DNA of 64,000 nt from Geochorda sp036562495 (GTDB lineage: Bacteria; Bacillota; Limnochordia; Limnochordales; Geochordaceae), in the NCBI GenBank assembly GCA_036562495.1, contig DATCKA010000130.1, forward strand, positions 7,162 to 71,161, written 5' to 3'. A model generated the notes under the pieces. It was not told where the DNA came from. It did no database searches and saw only the letters and a list, made by a program, of their open reading frames with translations. Below are positions 25,177-33,874 of this stretch, one piece after another (position 1 is the stretch's first letter; every line of letters begins with the position of its first letter). The position numbers and the translations under genes were made by a program.

Positions 25177-26529
25177 CTACGCTGCCTCCTCGACACGCCC
25201 GCCCCCGGCCCGCGCGAGCACGTCCAGGGTTCGCGCGAAGCCGGGAAACGAGATCCGGGCGCAGCGGGAGCCCTTCACCACCGAAGGCCCATCTCCTGCC
25301 AGGGCCGCCACCGCCAACGACATGGCCAGGCGGTGATCGCCGCAGGAGTCGGCGACGCCGCCGGGGAACCGCTGGGGGCCCTCGATCCGCCACCCATCGG
25401 GCAGCGCCTCCACCCGGGCGCCGAGCGCCGCCAGCCCGCGAGCCAGCCCCTCGATCCGGTCCGACTCCTTGACCCGCAGCTCCGCCGCGTCCTGGATGAG
25501 GGAGGTGCCCTGCGCCCGCAGTGCCGCCACCGCCAACACCGGCAACTCGTCGATGAGCAGGGGCACCCGCCGACCGGCGATCCGAAAGGGACGCAGCCGC
25601 TCGGGGCCCATCACCGTCACGTCGCCCCACGGCTCCGGCGCCGATGGCGGCGTGGCGGGCTCCATCCGCACATCGGCCCCCATCTCCGAGAGGACCTGCA
25701 GCACCTCGATACGCGTGGGGTTGAGGCTGACGCCGCACGTCCGCACCCGGGAGCCCGGGTGCATGGCCGCCGCCACCCACAAGAAAGCCGCCGACGAGGG
25801 ATCGCCGGGCACCGTCAGATGGCAACCCTGCAGGGTCTGGGGGCCCTCGAGCTGCACCCACCCGGGCCCCGAGAGGAGATGGACGCCGAAGAGGGGCAGC
25901 ATTCGCTCCGTGTGGTCCCGGCTCGGGGCGGGCTCCTCGACGCGGGTGATCCCCCGGGCCTGCACCCCGGCCAGGAGCACGGCCGACTTGACCTGGGCGC
26001 TGGCGACCGGCCCCTTCCAGGCGATGGCATGCAGGGCCCCACCCCGCATGGCCAGTGGCGCCCGCTGGCCCTGCCGGGCCCAGATGCTCGCCCCCATCCG
26101 GGTCAAGGGCTCGATGACCCGTCCCATGGGCCGGCGCCTCAGCGAGGCGTCGCCCGTGGCGACCCAGAAGATGGGGTGCGCCGCGGCCAGCCCCATCAGG
26201 AGTCGCAGCGTGGTGCCCGAGTTACCCGCATCCACCACGCCTTCCGGCTCGGCCAGGCCCCCTTCGCTCAACGGGCGGCCCCGGATCACCACCCGACCCT
26301 CGCCCTCGGGGCCCTGCACCTCCACCCCCAGGGCCCGCAGGGCCTCGAGGGTGGCCAGGGTGTCGGCGGCTTGCAGGTAGCGGTCGATGACCGTGGTGCC
26401 CGCGGCGATGGCGCCCATCATCGCGGCCCGATGAGAGATGGACTTGTCGGGCGGCACGCGGGCCTCGCCCTCGAGGCCGGTGGTCGGCCGGACGTGCCAG
26501 GCGCCCTCTGATGCCTCTATCTCGCCCAA
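25177..26529 (-). CDS. aroA: 3-phosphoshikimate 1-carboxyvinyltransferase (EPSP synthase)
   Basis: Shikimate pathway enzyme joining PEP to shikimate 3-phosphate. The 450-residue product has PPDKSISHRAAMMGAIAAG at the N terminus, NSGTTLRLLMGLAA, LRRRPM, and C-terminal ELRVKESDRI and GDHRLAMSLAVAAL. The start is not obvious: the open frame continues far upstream under tyrA. TTG at 26529 is preferred because GGGGG lies eight bases upstream and because it leaves a short leader before the conserved core; it overlaps the tyrA stop by 13 bases. Confidence 0.94.
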   Translation of the reverse strand: MGEIEASEGAWHVRPTTGLEGEARVPPDKSISHRAAMMGAIAAGTTVIDRYLQAADTLATLEALRALGVEVQGPEGEGRVVIRGRPLSEGGLAEPEGVVDAGNSGTTLRLLMGLAAAHPIFWVATGDASLRRRPMGRVIEPLTRMGASIWARQGQRAPLAMRGGALHAIAWKGPVASAQVKSAVLLAGVQARGITRVEEPAPSRDHTERMLPLFGVHLLSGPGWVQLEGPQTLQGCHLTVPGDPSSAAFLWVAAAMHPGSRVRTCGVSLNPTRIEVLQVLSEMGADVRMEPATPPSAPEPWGDVTVMGPERLRPFRIAGRRVPLLIDELPVLAVAALRAQGTSLIQDAAELRVKESDRIEGLARGLAALGARVEALPDGWRIEGPQRFPGGVADSCGDHRLAMSLAVAALAGDGPSVVKGSRCARISFPGFARTLDVLARAGGGRVEEAA

Positions 26530-27620
26530 CAGACGAACCCCCGTTCGCGCAGCACCGCCAGGGCCGCCCGCATGGCCTGCTCGGAGGCGAAGCCCAGCCG
26601 CAGCGTGCCCGCCTCCCCTTCCCGCACCCGCAGGATCTCGATGTCGGCGATGTTGATCCGGCGCTCGCCCAAGGCGCCACTGACGGCGGCGATGGCGCCG
26701 GGCCGGTCCTCCAGCCGCACGACCAGGTCCCACGTGGGATGGCCGTAGCCCTTGGCGGGCAGCCGCAAGTCCGCCCGACGGCCGCGCGCCTCGGACAGGA
26801 TGGCCTCGACCCGGGCCCGATCCCCCGTCGTCAGCGCCTGCTCCAGCTCCGCCAGGCTCCGCCGCAGGGTCGCAAGCGCCCTGATCAGGGCCGGGGCGTT
26901 GAGCATCAGGATGGGCAACCAGACCCGCTCGTGGCCGAGCGCCAGGCGAGTCGCGTCGCGGAAGCCCGTGGCGGCCAGCTCGAAGACGGGCACCCCCTCG
27001 GCCTCCCACCGTGCCGCCGCCTGCACCAGGCACGAGGCCACGACGTGCGGCAGGTGGCTGGCCGCGGCCGCCGCCAGGTCGTGGCGCCACGGGTCCATCC
27101 GCACCGGCAGCGCCCCCACCGCCTCCACCAGGGCCGTCACCTGCGCGACGGCTTCCGGTGGGGTCTCGGGCAAGGGCGTCAGGACGTAGATGGCGTTTTG
27201 GAAGAGGTAGGGATCGGCCCCGGCCGGCCCCGTCCGCTCGGATCCCGCCATGGGGTGGCCGCCGACGAAGCCCTGCCCTCCCGGCAATCGGGCCCCCAGC
27301 TGCTCGACGATGCGGCCCTTGACCGACGCCGCGTCGGTCACCACCGCCGTGGACGGGGCGTGGGCCGACACCTCGAGCGCCACCTCGGCCACCGACTCGG
27401 CGGGGACGGCCAGCACCACCAGGTCCGCGTCGCGCACCGCCTCGGCCAGGCTGCCGGCCATCTCGTCGGCCGCTCCCCTCTCGGCCGCTTGCTGGGCGGC
27501 GACGGGGTCCCGGTCGTAGCCCACGACCCAGTAGCGCCCGGCCTCGCCCAGGCTCCGCAACGCCAGGCCCATCGAGGCGCCGATCACCCCGCAACCGATG
27601 ACGGCGACCCGCCGGGCCAT
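26517..27620 (-). CDS. tyrA: Prephenate dehydrogenase with ACT domain
   Basis: Converts prephenate to 4-hydroxyphenylpyruvate for tyrosine. The 367-residue product has the Rossmann motif VIGCGVIGASMGLAL, the VTDAASVKG segment, GGHPMAGSERTGP and the conserved SHLPHVVASCL. A C-terminal ACT domain (WDLVVRLEDRPGAIAAVSGAL) probably senses tyrosine. ATG at 27620 is preceded by GGAGGGGAGGG. It lies 14 bases after aroF in the aromatic operon. Confidence 0.95.
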   Translation of the reverse strand: MARRVAVIGCGVIGASMGLALRSLGEAGRYWVVGYDRDPVAAQQAAERGAADEMAGSLAEAVRDADLVVLAVPAESVAEVALEVSAHAPSTAVVTDAASVKGRIVEQLGARLPGGQGFVGGHPMAGSERTGPAGADPYLFQNAIYVLTPLPETPPEAVAQVTALVEAVGALPVRMDPWRHDLAAAAASHLPHVVASCLVQAAARWEAEGVPVFELAATGFRDATRLALGHERVWLPILMLNAPALIRALATLRRSLAELEQALTTGDRARVEAILSEARGRRADLRLPAKGYGHPTWDLVVRLEDRPGAIAAVSGALGERRINIADIEILRVREGEAGTLRLGFASEQAMRAALAVLRERGFVCWAR

Positions 27621-27634
27621 GGCCCTCCCCTCCC

Positions 27635-28663
27635 TCAGACGAAGCGTCCGACCGCGGCCGCGATGGGCCGCAGCGACTCCACCATCTGCGCGAAGGCCTC
27701 GGGGGTGAGCTGCTGGGGCCCGTCGGAGAGCGCCTCGTCGGGCGACGGGTGCACCTCCACCATGATGCCGTCGGCCCCCGCCGCCACGGCCGCTCGTGCC
27801 ATGGGGGCGACATAGGCGGCGCGCCCTGTGCCGTGGCTGGGGTCCACCAGCACCGGGAGGTGGCTCAGCTCGTGCACCACCGCGACCGCGCTCAGGTCCA
27901 GCGTGTTGCGGGTCACGGTCTCGAAGGTGCGGATCCCCCGCTCGCAGAGCACCACCCGCGAGTTGCCGGCCGACAGCACGTACTCGGCCGCCATCAGCCA
28001 CTCCTCCACGGTGGCCGCCATGCCCCGCTTGAGCAGGACGGGGCGGTTGGAGCGGCCCACCTCCCGCAGCAGGGCGAAGTTTTGCATGTTGCGGGCCCCG
28101 ATCTGCAGCATGTCCGCATGCTCGGCCACCAGCTCGACGTCGCGGGGGTTGAGCACCTCGGTCACGACGGGGATCTGCACCCGCCGGCGCACCTCGGCCA
28201 ACAGCTCCAGCCCCTCACGCTCCAGCCCCTGGAAGCTGTACGGAGAGGTGCGGGGCTTGTAAGCGCCGGCCCGCAGGATGGAGGCGCCGGCCTCCTTGAC
28301 GGCCCGCGCCACGTCGTCGATCTGCCGCTCGCTCTCCACCGCGCAGGGCCCCGCCACGACCACGACCCGGCTGCCCCCCACCACCACCGGGGGCACGCCG
28401 TCACCGCCCACCTCCACCAGGCTCGGCTCCGGCCGAAACTCCCGGGAGGCCAGCTTGAAAGGCCGCAGGATGGGCACCACCCGCTCGACGCCCGGCATGG
28501 CCTCGAGCTGGGGGATGTGCTCGGGCCGGCGGTCGCCGATGGCTCCTACGATGGTGCGCTCGGTGCCTCGCGACACGTGCACCGCGAATCCCAGTCGGTG
28601 GAGCCGGTCCACCACGGATTCGAGCTGTTCGGGCGTGGCATCGCGGCGCAAGACGACGACCAT
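27635..28663 (-). CDS. aroF: 3-deoxy-7-phosphoheptulonate synthase (DAHP synthase, AroF/KDSA-like type)
   Basis: First step of the shikimate pathway. The 342-residue product starts with an about 70-residue ferredoxin-like regulatory domain (MVVVLRRDATPEQLESVV) and then the beta/alpha barrel with AGPCAVES, RAGAYKPRTSPYSFQG, QIGARNMQNF and DPSHGTGR. This is the Thermotoga-like form whose N-terminal domain mediates feedback inhibition. ATG at 28663 has AGAGGAG eight bases upstream. It is coupled closely (four bases) to chorismate mutase. Confidence 0.96.
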   Translation of the reverse strand: MVVVLRRDATPEQLESVVDRLHRLGFAVHVSRGTERTIVGAIGDRRPEHIPQLEAMPGVERVVPILRPFKLASREFRPEPSLVEVGGDGVPPVVVGGSRVVVVAGPCAVESERQIDDVARAVKEAGASILRAGAYKPRTSPYSFQGLEREGLELLAEVRRRVQIPVVTEVLNPRDVELVAEHADMLQIGARNMQNFALLREVGRSNRPVLLKRGMAATVEEWLMAAEYVLSAGNSRVVLCERGIRTFETVTRNTLDLSAVAVVHELSHLPVLVDPSHGTGRAAYVAPMARAAVAAGADGIMVEVHPSPDEALSDGPQQLTPEAFAQMVESLRPIAAAVGRFV

Positions 28664-28667
28664 GGGG

Positions 28668-29096
28668 TCAACTCCTCTCGCTGGACCGGCTCGACACCGA
28701 GCCGGGCTGCCCGTCGTCGGGCGCCCCGGCCCGGTCCGGACGCAGGGCGACCGCTTCGTCGAGGTAGGCGTGACGCACGGGACGGTCCAGCGGCAGGTAG
28801 GCGTGCACCAGCAGCCGCACGCACCGGCGCACGGGCGACGGCACGGCCATCTCCTGCGCGCACAGGATGGCCACGTCGTTCCACCCCGCCTGCCGGGCGC
28901 CGACCGCCGGAAACTGCGCGTCGAGATCCGGCGTCGCCGTGAAGATGGCGCTGACGACGTCCTCGGGCGACAGATCGTTGAGACGGGTGACGGCCTCCAC
29001 CAGCCGTCGTCCGGCTCGCTCGATGGCCTCGGGGGTGTTGGACTCCGCGCAGGCTGCGCCCCGGATGGCCTTAACGACCCGCTGCGTTGGCTGCAT
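28668..29096 (-). CDS. aroH: Chorismate mutase (AroH type)
   Basis: Turns chorismate into prephenate. The 142-residue product belongs to the trimeric AroH fold: RVVKAIRGAACAESNTPEAI at the N terminus with the active-site Arg, SAIFTATPDLDAQFPA in the middle, and the RCVRLLVHAYLP segment with another active-site Arg. The C terminus after VRHAYLDEAVALRPD is a disordered tail. The ATG at 29096 lies inside the 3' end of the HutP-family gene (26-base overlap). Confidence 0.94.
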   Translation of the reverse strand: MQPTQRVVKAIRGAACAESNTPEAIERAGRRLVEAVTRLNDLSPEDVVSAIFTATPDLDAQFPAVGARQAGWNDVAILCAQEMAVPSPVRRCVRLLVHAYLPLDRPVRHAYLDEAVALRPDRAGAPDDGQPGSVSSRSSERS

Positions 29097-29553
29097 CGTC
29101 CCGTACGCCTCCCAATCGGGCCGGCGTCGGACGGTGCGCCAGGGCCCGGTGCCCCAGGCTGGCCGCGATGTCGTCCAGGTGTCCCAGGCCGATGGCGACG
29201 AACAGGGCCACCACCACGTGCTCGCCGCGTCGCGCCAGTCCCGCCTTGCCGCCGACGTTGAGGCCCATCGCCTTGAGGGCGAGGCCCATGGCCGCCTCGT
29301 GCGCGGCGCCCGCCACCGCCCCCTCCTCGCTGTGGAGCGGTAGGATGAGGCCCTCGCGCTTGGCGGCCACGACGCACCGCTCGACGATCTGCGGGATCAC
29401 CTGGACAAAGGGGCCGCCGAAGTCGACTGCGGCCGCAAGGATGCCGTGACGCTGCAGCTCGGCCTTGAGCCTGGACTCCTCGTCGTAGTCACGGGAGGTG
29501 GCCATCCGCAACGCGGCCTGCGCGACCTCCCGGCTCTCGCTGATACCGGCCAT
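29071..29553 (-). CDS. HutP-family protein
   Basis: A 160-residue member of the HutP family, named after the Bacillus RNA-binding antiterminator that needs histidine and Mg2+. Conserved family segments are visible: AAVDFGGPF, AKREGLILPLHSEEGAVAGAAHEA, LGLNVGGKAGLAR-like, EHVVVALF, and GLGHLDDIAASLGHRAL, with His74, His112, His125 and His135 as candidate metal or ligand residues. It overlaps the start of aroH and follows rluB, and there is no hut gene nearby. A regulatory role for the aromatic operon is possible but only inferred from position. Confidence 0.85.
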   Translation of the reverse strand: MAGISESREVAQAALRMATSRDYDEESRLKAELQRHGILAAAVDFGGPFVQVIPQIVERCVVAAKREGLILPLHSEEGAVAGAAHEAAMGLALKAMGLNVGGKAGLARRGEHVVVALFVAIGLGHLDDIAASLGHRALAHRPTPARLGGVRDDAANAAGR

Positions 29554-29568
29554 CCTGCCGTCCTGCCC

Positions 29569-30438
29569 TTACCCTGTCTGCGGCCGCCGACCGGCCCGAC
29601 CCTGGGCGCCGGGGTCCCCGTCGCCCGCCGTCCTGCCGTCCTGCGTCTTGGCCGGTATGCTACCACGCCCGCCAGGGGCTGTAAAGGGCCGATCGACGCC
29701 CGACGCCCGGCGCAGGCGTGCCACCTCGTCGGGCCTCAGGAGCCGCCACTCCCCGGGGGCGAGCGTCCCCAGGCTGAGCGGCCCCAGGCGCACCCGCACC
29801 AGTCGCCGCACGGTGAGCCCCACCGCCTGGCACATCCGACGCACCTGGCGCTTACGCCCCTCGTGCAGGGTGATGGCCAGCTCGCCGCCATCCTGGCTCC
29901 GCCGGATCAGCCGCAGCGACGCCGCCCGGGCCGGGCCGTCCTCCAGCTCGACGCCCTGGCGCAACCGCCGCAGGGCGTCCTCGGTGATGGCGCCCCGTAC
30001 CGTGACGTGATACGTCTTGGGCACCTGGCGCGACGGATGGGTCAGCGCGTAGGCCAGCTCGCCGTCGTTGGTCAGGAGCAGCAGCCCCTCGGAGTCGAGG
30101 TCGAGGCGCCCCACGGGAAAGAGCCGCACTTGGGGGCCGCCCCGGCTGCGCACCCAGTCGACCACGGTCGGGCGGCCGCGTTCGTCGCGGGCGGTACTGA
30201 CCAGGCCCCTGGGCTTGTGCAGGAGGACGTAGACCAGCCCCTCGCCTCCGGCAGGCGGCTCCACCGGGCGGCCGTCCACCGTGACCCGGTCCCGGCTGGG
30301 GTCGATGGTCCACCCCATGGCCGTCACCGTCTGCCCGTTGACCGCCACGCGGCCCTGCCGGATGAGCGCTTCGGCCGCCCTGCGGGAGGCGACGCCGGCC
30401 TGTGCCAGCCACTTGTGCAGACGCACCCGTTCGCCCAT
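29569..30438 (-). CDS. rluB: 23S rRNA pseudouridine synthase (RsuA/RluB family)
   Basis: Modifies rRNA uridines to pseudouridine. The 289-residue product has an N-terminal S4 RNA-binding domain (RLHKWLAQAGVASRRAAEALI), the catalytic motif GRLDLDSEGLLLLTNDG with the nucleophilic Asp, and the family segment EGRKRQVRRMCQAVG. A 40-residue Gly/Arg-rich tail follows. It starts 10 bases after trkH. Neighbouring scpAB a few genes upstream matches Bacillus rluB context. Confidence 0.93.
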   Translation of the reverse strand: MGERVRLHKWLAQAGVASRRAAEALIRQGRVAVNGQTVTAMGWTIDPSRDRVTVDGRPVEPPAGGEGLVYVLLHKPRGLVSTARDERGRPTVVDWVRSRGGPQVRLFPVGRLDLDSEGLLLLTNDGELAYALTHPSRQVPKTYHVTVRGAITEDALRRLRQGVELEDGPARAASLRLIRRSQDGGELAITLHEGRKRQVRRMCQAVGLTVRRLVRVRLGPLSLGTLAPGEWRLLRPDEVARLRRASGVDRPFTAPGGRGSIPAKTQDGRTAGDGDPGAQGRAGRRPQTG

Positions 30439-30448
30439 GGCCGTCCCC

Positions 30449-31837
30449 TCAGCCGAGGCCGATCCGCTCCTCGGGATAGCGCACGTGCACGGCGCCCGCT
30501 GCCATCCGCCGGGCCAGCGCCACGGCGAAGGTGACCGGGCCCACCTTGCCCACCAGCATCGTCAAGGCCAGCAGGACCAGCGACAGGTCGGACAGAGCCG
30601 GCGTGATGCCGGTGCTCAGGCCCACGGTGCCGAAGGCCGAGACGACCTCGAACAGGACGGCGTCGGGGTCCAGCGGTTCCACCGCCATCAGCACGCCGGC
30701 CACCACCGCGATCCAGAGGATAGCCATGGCCGCCAGAGCCACCGCCCGCTGAAAGGTCCCCCTGGGCAGCCGGCGTCCCATCAGGACCAGATCCTCGCGG
30801 CCCGCCAGCGCCGCGCGGATGCCCGCCAGGATCACGGCGGCCGTCGTGGTCTTGATGCCGCCCCCTGTCGAGCCCGGGGAAACCCCCACCAACATGAGGA
30901 AGAGCATGGCAAAGAGCGTCACCGGCCGCAGCATGGCCGTGGGGACCACCTCGAAGCCCGCGGAGCGAGGCGTCGCGGCGGTGAAGAACGCCGCCAGCAG
31001 CTTCTGCGGCCAGGGCATGGGCCCCAGGGTGCTCGGGTTGGTCCACTCGGTGGCCAGCACCACGAGCAGGCCGCCGGACACCAGGATACCTGCCGCCCAA
31101 AGCGTCACCCGGGAATGCAGGCTCAAGCGCCCTTGGGCGGGCCACGAGAAGAGCTCGGCCAGCACCGAGAAGCCGATGCCGCCCACCATGAAGAGCCCGG
31201 CCACCGTCAGCACCACCAGCGGATCGGAGGAGAAGCCTCGCAGGCTCGTGCCCCACAGGTCGAAGCCGGCGTTGTTGAAGGCCGAGACGGCGTGGAAGAG
31301 GCCGTAGTACAGGGCCTGTCCTGTACCCAACCGCCCACGCCAGGCCAGGAAGAGCAACAAAGCCCCCACGGCCTCCACCGCCAGGGTGACACCCGCGATC
31401 ATGCGCAGCAGGCGCACGACCCCCGAGAGGTAGTCCTGATGGAGCTCCTCCTTGAGCATCAGCCGACCTCTCAGGCCGATGCGGCGACCGGCCAGCACAG
31501 CCAGCAGGGTGGACCCCGTCATCACGCCGAATCCGCCGAGCTGCATCAGCCCCAGCACGACCAGCTGACCGAAGAGGGAGAGCTGGTGGCCCACGTCGAC
31601 GACCGTGAGGCCTGTCACGCTGACCGCCGACGTCGCCGTGAAGAGGGCTTCGACGAGTCCCAGCGCTGGCGGCTCACGCACCGCCACGGGCAGCGACAAT
31701 AGTGCCGTCCCCAGCGTCGCGAGCCCTACGTAGCTCACCACCAGCAGCCGGCCGGGGCTGGTGGCGCTCAGGCGTCGGGAAAGCCGCTCCCAGAGGCTCT
31801 CGTAGGCCGCCTCCTGCGAGAAGCGAGAGGTGGACAC
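30449..31837 (-). CDS. TrkH/KtrB-family potassium transporter channel subunit
   Basis: Membrane subunit of a K+ uptake system. The 462-residue product has the four pore-loop repeats of the family: SVTGLT, FNNAGFD, PRSAGFEV and FGTVGLSTG. PGSTGGGIKTTT is the typical conserved loop. Length fits KtrB. The cytoplasmic partner (KtrA/TrkA) is not in the window. The start GTG at 31837 has no clear ribosome site, and a -10-like TATAGT lies only seven bases before it, so the message may be nearly leaderless. Confidence 0.92.
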   Translation of the reverse strand: MSTSRFSQEAAYESLWERLSRRLSATSPGRLLVVSYVGLATLGTALLSLPVAVREPPALGLVEALFTATSAVSVTGLTVVDVGHQLSLFGQLVVLGLMQLGGFGVMTGSTLLAVLAGRRIGLRGRLMLKEELHQDYLSGVVRLLRMIAGVTLAVEAVGALLLFLAWRGRLGTGQALYYGLFHAVSAFNNAGFDLWGTSLRGFSSDPLVVLTVAGLFMVGGIGFSVLAELFSWPAQGRLSLHSRVTLWAAGILVSGGLLVVLATEWTNPSTLGPMPWPQKLLAAFFTAATPRSAGFEVVPTAMLRPVTLFAMLFLMLVGVSPGSTGGGIKTTTAAVILAGIRAALAGREDLVLMGRRLPRGTFQRAVALAAMAILWIAVVAGVLMAVEPLDPDAVLFEVVSAFGTVGLSTGITPALSDLSLVLLALTMLVGKVGPVTFAVALARRMAAGAVHVRYPEERIGLG

Positions 31838-31854
31838 GCCCCGACTATAGCACA

Positions 31855-31878
31855 ACCGGCTGCCCGCAGGCAGCCGGT
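31855..31878 (-). terminator. Stem-loop after ytfJ, likely terminator
   Basis: ACCGGCTGCC and GGCAGCCGGT pair perfectly around a four-base loop (31865-31868), directly after the ytfJ stop. The tail on the minus strand is TGTGCT, poor in T, so termination may be partial or aided by other factors. Confidence 0.5.
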
Positions 31879-31879
31879 C

Positions 31880-32437
31880 TCACTCGAACTGCAGCGTCAT
31901 GCGGCCGCGGCCGTCCTCGTCGGCGGGCGGCCCCTGGGCGCGCCGGGCTTCGCCGTCCTCTCGTCTCGCTCCCTGCGCAGCGCTCCCCTGCCCCTCGGCC
32001 TCGTCCCGCTGCAGGCGAGCGCTCGCCTGACCGTCCAGCCCGGCCCACCGCTGCAGTTGCTCGACCACCCGCGGCGCCATGTCCAGCAGCCGGTCGTACA
32101 GGGCCCGCTCCGAGACGGGCAACAGCCGCACCTGGCCCTGTCCCACCACCAGGAAGGCCACGGGGTGCAGGCTCACGCCCGCCCCGCTGCCCCCGCCGAA
32201 GGGAAAGGCTCCGCGGCGTTCGGTCGCCTCGAACTCGGACCCGCCGGCCACGAAGCCGAAGGAGACCCGGGAGACGGGGATGATGACCGTGCCGTCCGGC
32301 GCCTCCACCGGCACCCCGAGGATGGTGTTGACGTCCACCATGGACTTGATGCTCTCCATGGCGGTACGCATCAGGGCATCGATGGGATGCGTCCCTGCAC
32401 CTGGCTCGTACGCCTGCTGGTGGGCGGACGCCTCCAT
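31880..32437 (-). CDS. ytfJ: GerW/YtfJ-family sporulation protein
   Basis: A 185-residue protein of the YtfJ (GerW) family, needed in Bacillus for proper spore germination. Family segments are the N-terminal ALMRTAMESIKSMVDVNTILG and PVEAPDGTVIIPVSRVSFGFVAGG, followed by GGGSGAGVSLHPVAFLVV. The C-terminal 60 residues are a charged Arg/Glu/Gln-rich tail. ATG at 32437 has GGAGAGGGGG upstream; longer open frame before it belongs to the end of scpB in another frame. It follows scpAB, as in Bacillota where scpAB sits near sporulation genes. Confidence 0.92.
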   Translation of the reverse strand: MEASAHQQAYEPGAGTHPIDALMRTAMESIKSMVDVNTILGVPVEAPDGTVIIPVSRVSFGFVAGGSEFEATERRGAFPFGGGSGAGVSLHPVAFLVVGQGQVRLLPVSERALYDRLLDMAPRVVEQLQRWAGLDGQASARLQRDEAEGQGSAAQGARREDGEARRAQGPPADEDGRGRMTLQFE

Positions 32438-32483
32438 GGCCGCGCCCCCTCTCCAAGCCCGAGTCCGGCTCGGCTCAGGCTCA

Positions 32484-33071
32484 TCAGGGGCTAGTCTTCG
32501 CAGCCGGGCCCGCTCCCATGCCCCACGCTTCCAGCGGGGGCAGTTCGTCGAGGGAGCGCAGCCCAAACATCTCCAGGAACCGCCGGGTGGTCCGGTAGTA
32601 GACGGGGCGGCCGGGGGTAGGGGCACGGTGCGCCACCTCGATGAGGCCCCGCTCCAAGAGGGTGCTGATGGCCGCCTCCGAGTTGACGCCCCTCAGCTCC
32701 TCGATCTCGGCCCGGCTCACGGGCTGCCGGTACGCGACGATGGCGAGGGTCTCCATGGCCGCCGCCGACAGCGACGGTCGGCGCACGGCGCCCACCACCC
32801 GCCGCAGCGCGCCGAAGAACCGAGCACGGGTGACGAGCTGGAAGCCCTCCGCCACCTCCACCAACTGGATGCCCCGCCCCGTCTCGTCCAGCAGCCGCCT
32901 CAGCTCCTCCAGCGCCTGCCGGACCCGCTCCTCCTCCGCGCCCAACGCGCGGGCCAGCTCCTCCAGCGACAGCGGGCGGGCGGTGGCAAACAGCACCGCC
33001 TCGCAGGCGGCGGCCTCGTCGCTCAAGACCGCCGCTGGATCCAGAGGTTGCCATCCTGCTCGGTCAGACAC
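32484..33071 (-). CDS. scpB: Segregation and condensation protein B
   Basis: Winged-helix partner of ScpA in the SMC condensin complex. The 195-residue product has the N-terminal segment CEAVLFATARPLSLEELARAL, then SAAAMETLAIVAYRQPVSRAEIEELRGVNS, the most conserved stretch of ScpB. GTG at 33071 has GGGAG four bases upstream and overlaps the end of scpA by 49 bases; an alternative TTG at 33026 forms a TTGA overlap with the scpA stop and would give 180 residues. Both are plausible. Confidence 0.92.
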   Translation of the reverse strand: MSDRAGWQPLDPAAVLSDEAAACEAVLFATARPLSLEELARALGAEEERVRQALEELRRLLDETGRGIQLVEVAEGFQLVTRARFFGALRRVVGAVRRPSLSAAAMETLAIVAYRQPVSRAEIEELRGVNSEAAISTLLERGLIEVAHRAPTPGRPVYYRTTRRFLEMFGLRSLDELPPLEAWGMGAGPAAKTSP

Positions 33072-33856
33072 AACTCTCCCACCCTGAGCAGCTCGAGGAC
33101 CGCCAGGAATAGCCCGATGACCTCGGTGCGGTGCCGCGCCTCCTGGATCAGCAGCTCGGCCAGGTCGACGGGCCCACCGGCCTGGTCGACACGGCGCCGC
33201 ACCCGGCCTAGCAGCTCCTCCCAGTCGAAGCCCGGCGACGGCGCGTGCCGTGCGCGGTCGGCCATGCGGGTCCGCTCCAGCACCTTGGCCAGGGCCTCCA
33301 CGAGCCGCTCCGCCCGGGTCGGCGGCAGGTCGTCAGGCCAGGGGCCCAGCACCCGCTCCAGCGTCTCCAGCAGAGCCGAGGGGGCCTGTCGCGGCTGGTG
33401 GCGGCTCCATGCCTCCGCCTGCTCCTCCAGGAGGCGCGCGGCCTCCTTGAAGCGCCGGTAAGCCTCGGCCCGCCGGGCCAGGACGTCGAGGGCGTCGGAG
33501 GGAGCCTCGTCCTGGTCGTCGAGACCGACCAGGTCGCCGCCTGCCGGTTCGTCGGCCACGGCCGCCTCGTCGCCGCCGGTCCCCTCGTCCTCCCGTGCCG
33601 GCTCCGGCGCGAGGCGCTGGGCCTTGAGGTTGAGGAGGTCCGAGGCGACCCGTAGCGCCTCGCCCGCCGTCGACAGCCACAGCTCCTGGGCCTCGGAGTC
33701 GGACGGGGGCTCGCCGAAGCACTCGACCGTCTCGCGGATCAACGTGGCCAGGTCGACGTCGAGGGGGTCCACCTCACCCGACTGCAGACGCTCGCGCCAC
33801 CGGTTGAGCTCGGCCAGGCGCTCCATCCACGCCGGCTGCTGCCCTTGCGCCTCCAT
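33023..33856 (-). CDS. scpA: Segregation and condensation protein A, divergent
   Basis: Kleisin subunit that links SMC and ScpB. The 277-residue product aligns with ScpA from VDPLDVDLATLI onward, with DLLNLKAQRL (the usual LL.IKS..LLP segment), an acidic middle region, and the C-terminal winged helix with TEVIGLFLAVLELLRVGELCLTEQD. The usual N-terminal FEGPLDLLLHLI signature is missing; the region reads ELNRWRERLQSGEVDPLD. ATG at 33856 is preferred since GGGAG lies five bases upstream, though a start at 33868 is possible. The identity rests on the C terminus, the order scpA-scpB and the coupling of the two genes. Confidence 0.85.
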   Translation of the reverse strand: MEAQGQQPAWMERLAELNRWRERLQSGEVDPLDVDLATLIRETVECFGEPPSDSEAQELWLSTAGEALRVASDLLNLKAQRLAPEPAREDEGTGGDEAAVADEPAGGDLVGLDDQDEAPSDALDVLARRAEAYRRFKEAARLLEEQAEAWSRHQPRQAPSALLETLERVLGPWPDDLPPTRAERLVEALAKVLERTRMADRARHAPSPGFDWEELLGRVRRRVDQAGGPVDLAELLIQEARHRTEVIGLFLAVLELLRVGELCLTEQDGNLWIQRRS

Positions 33857-33874
33857 GCCGTCTCCCATCGGCTC

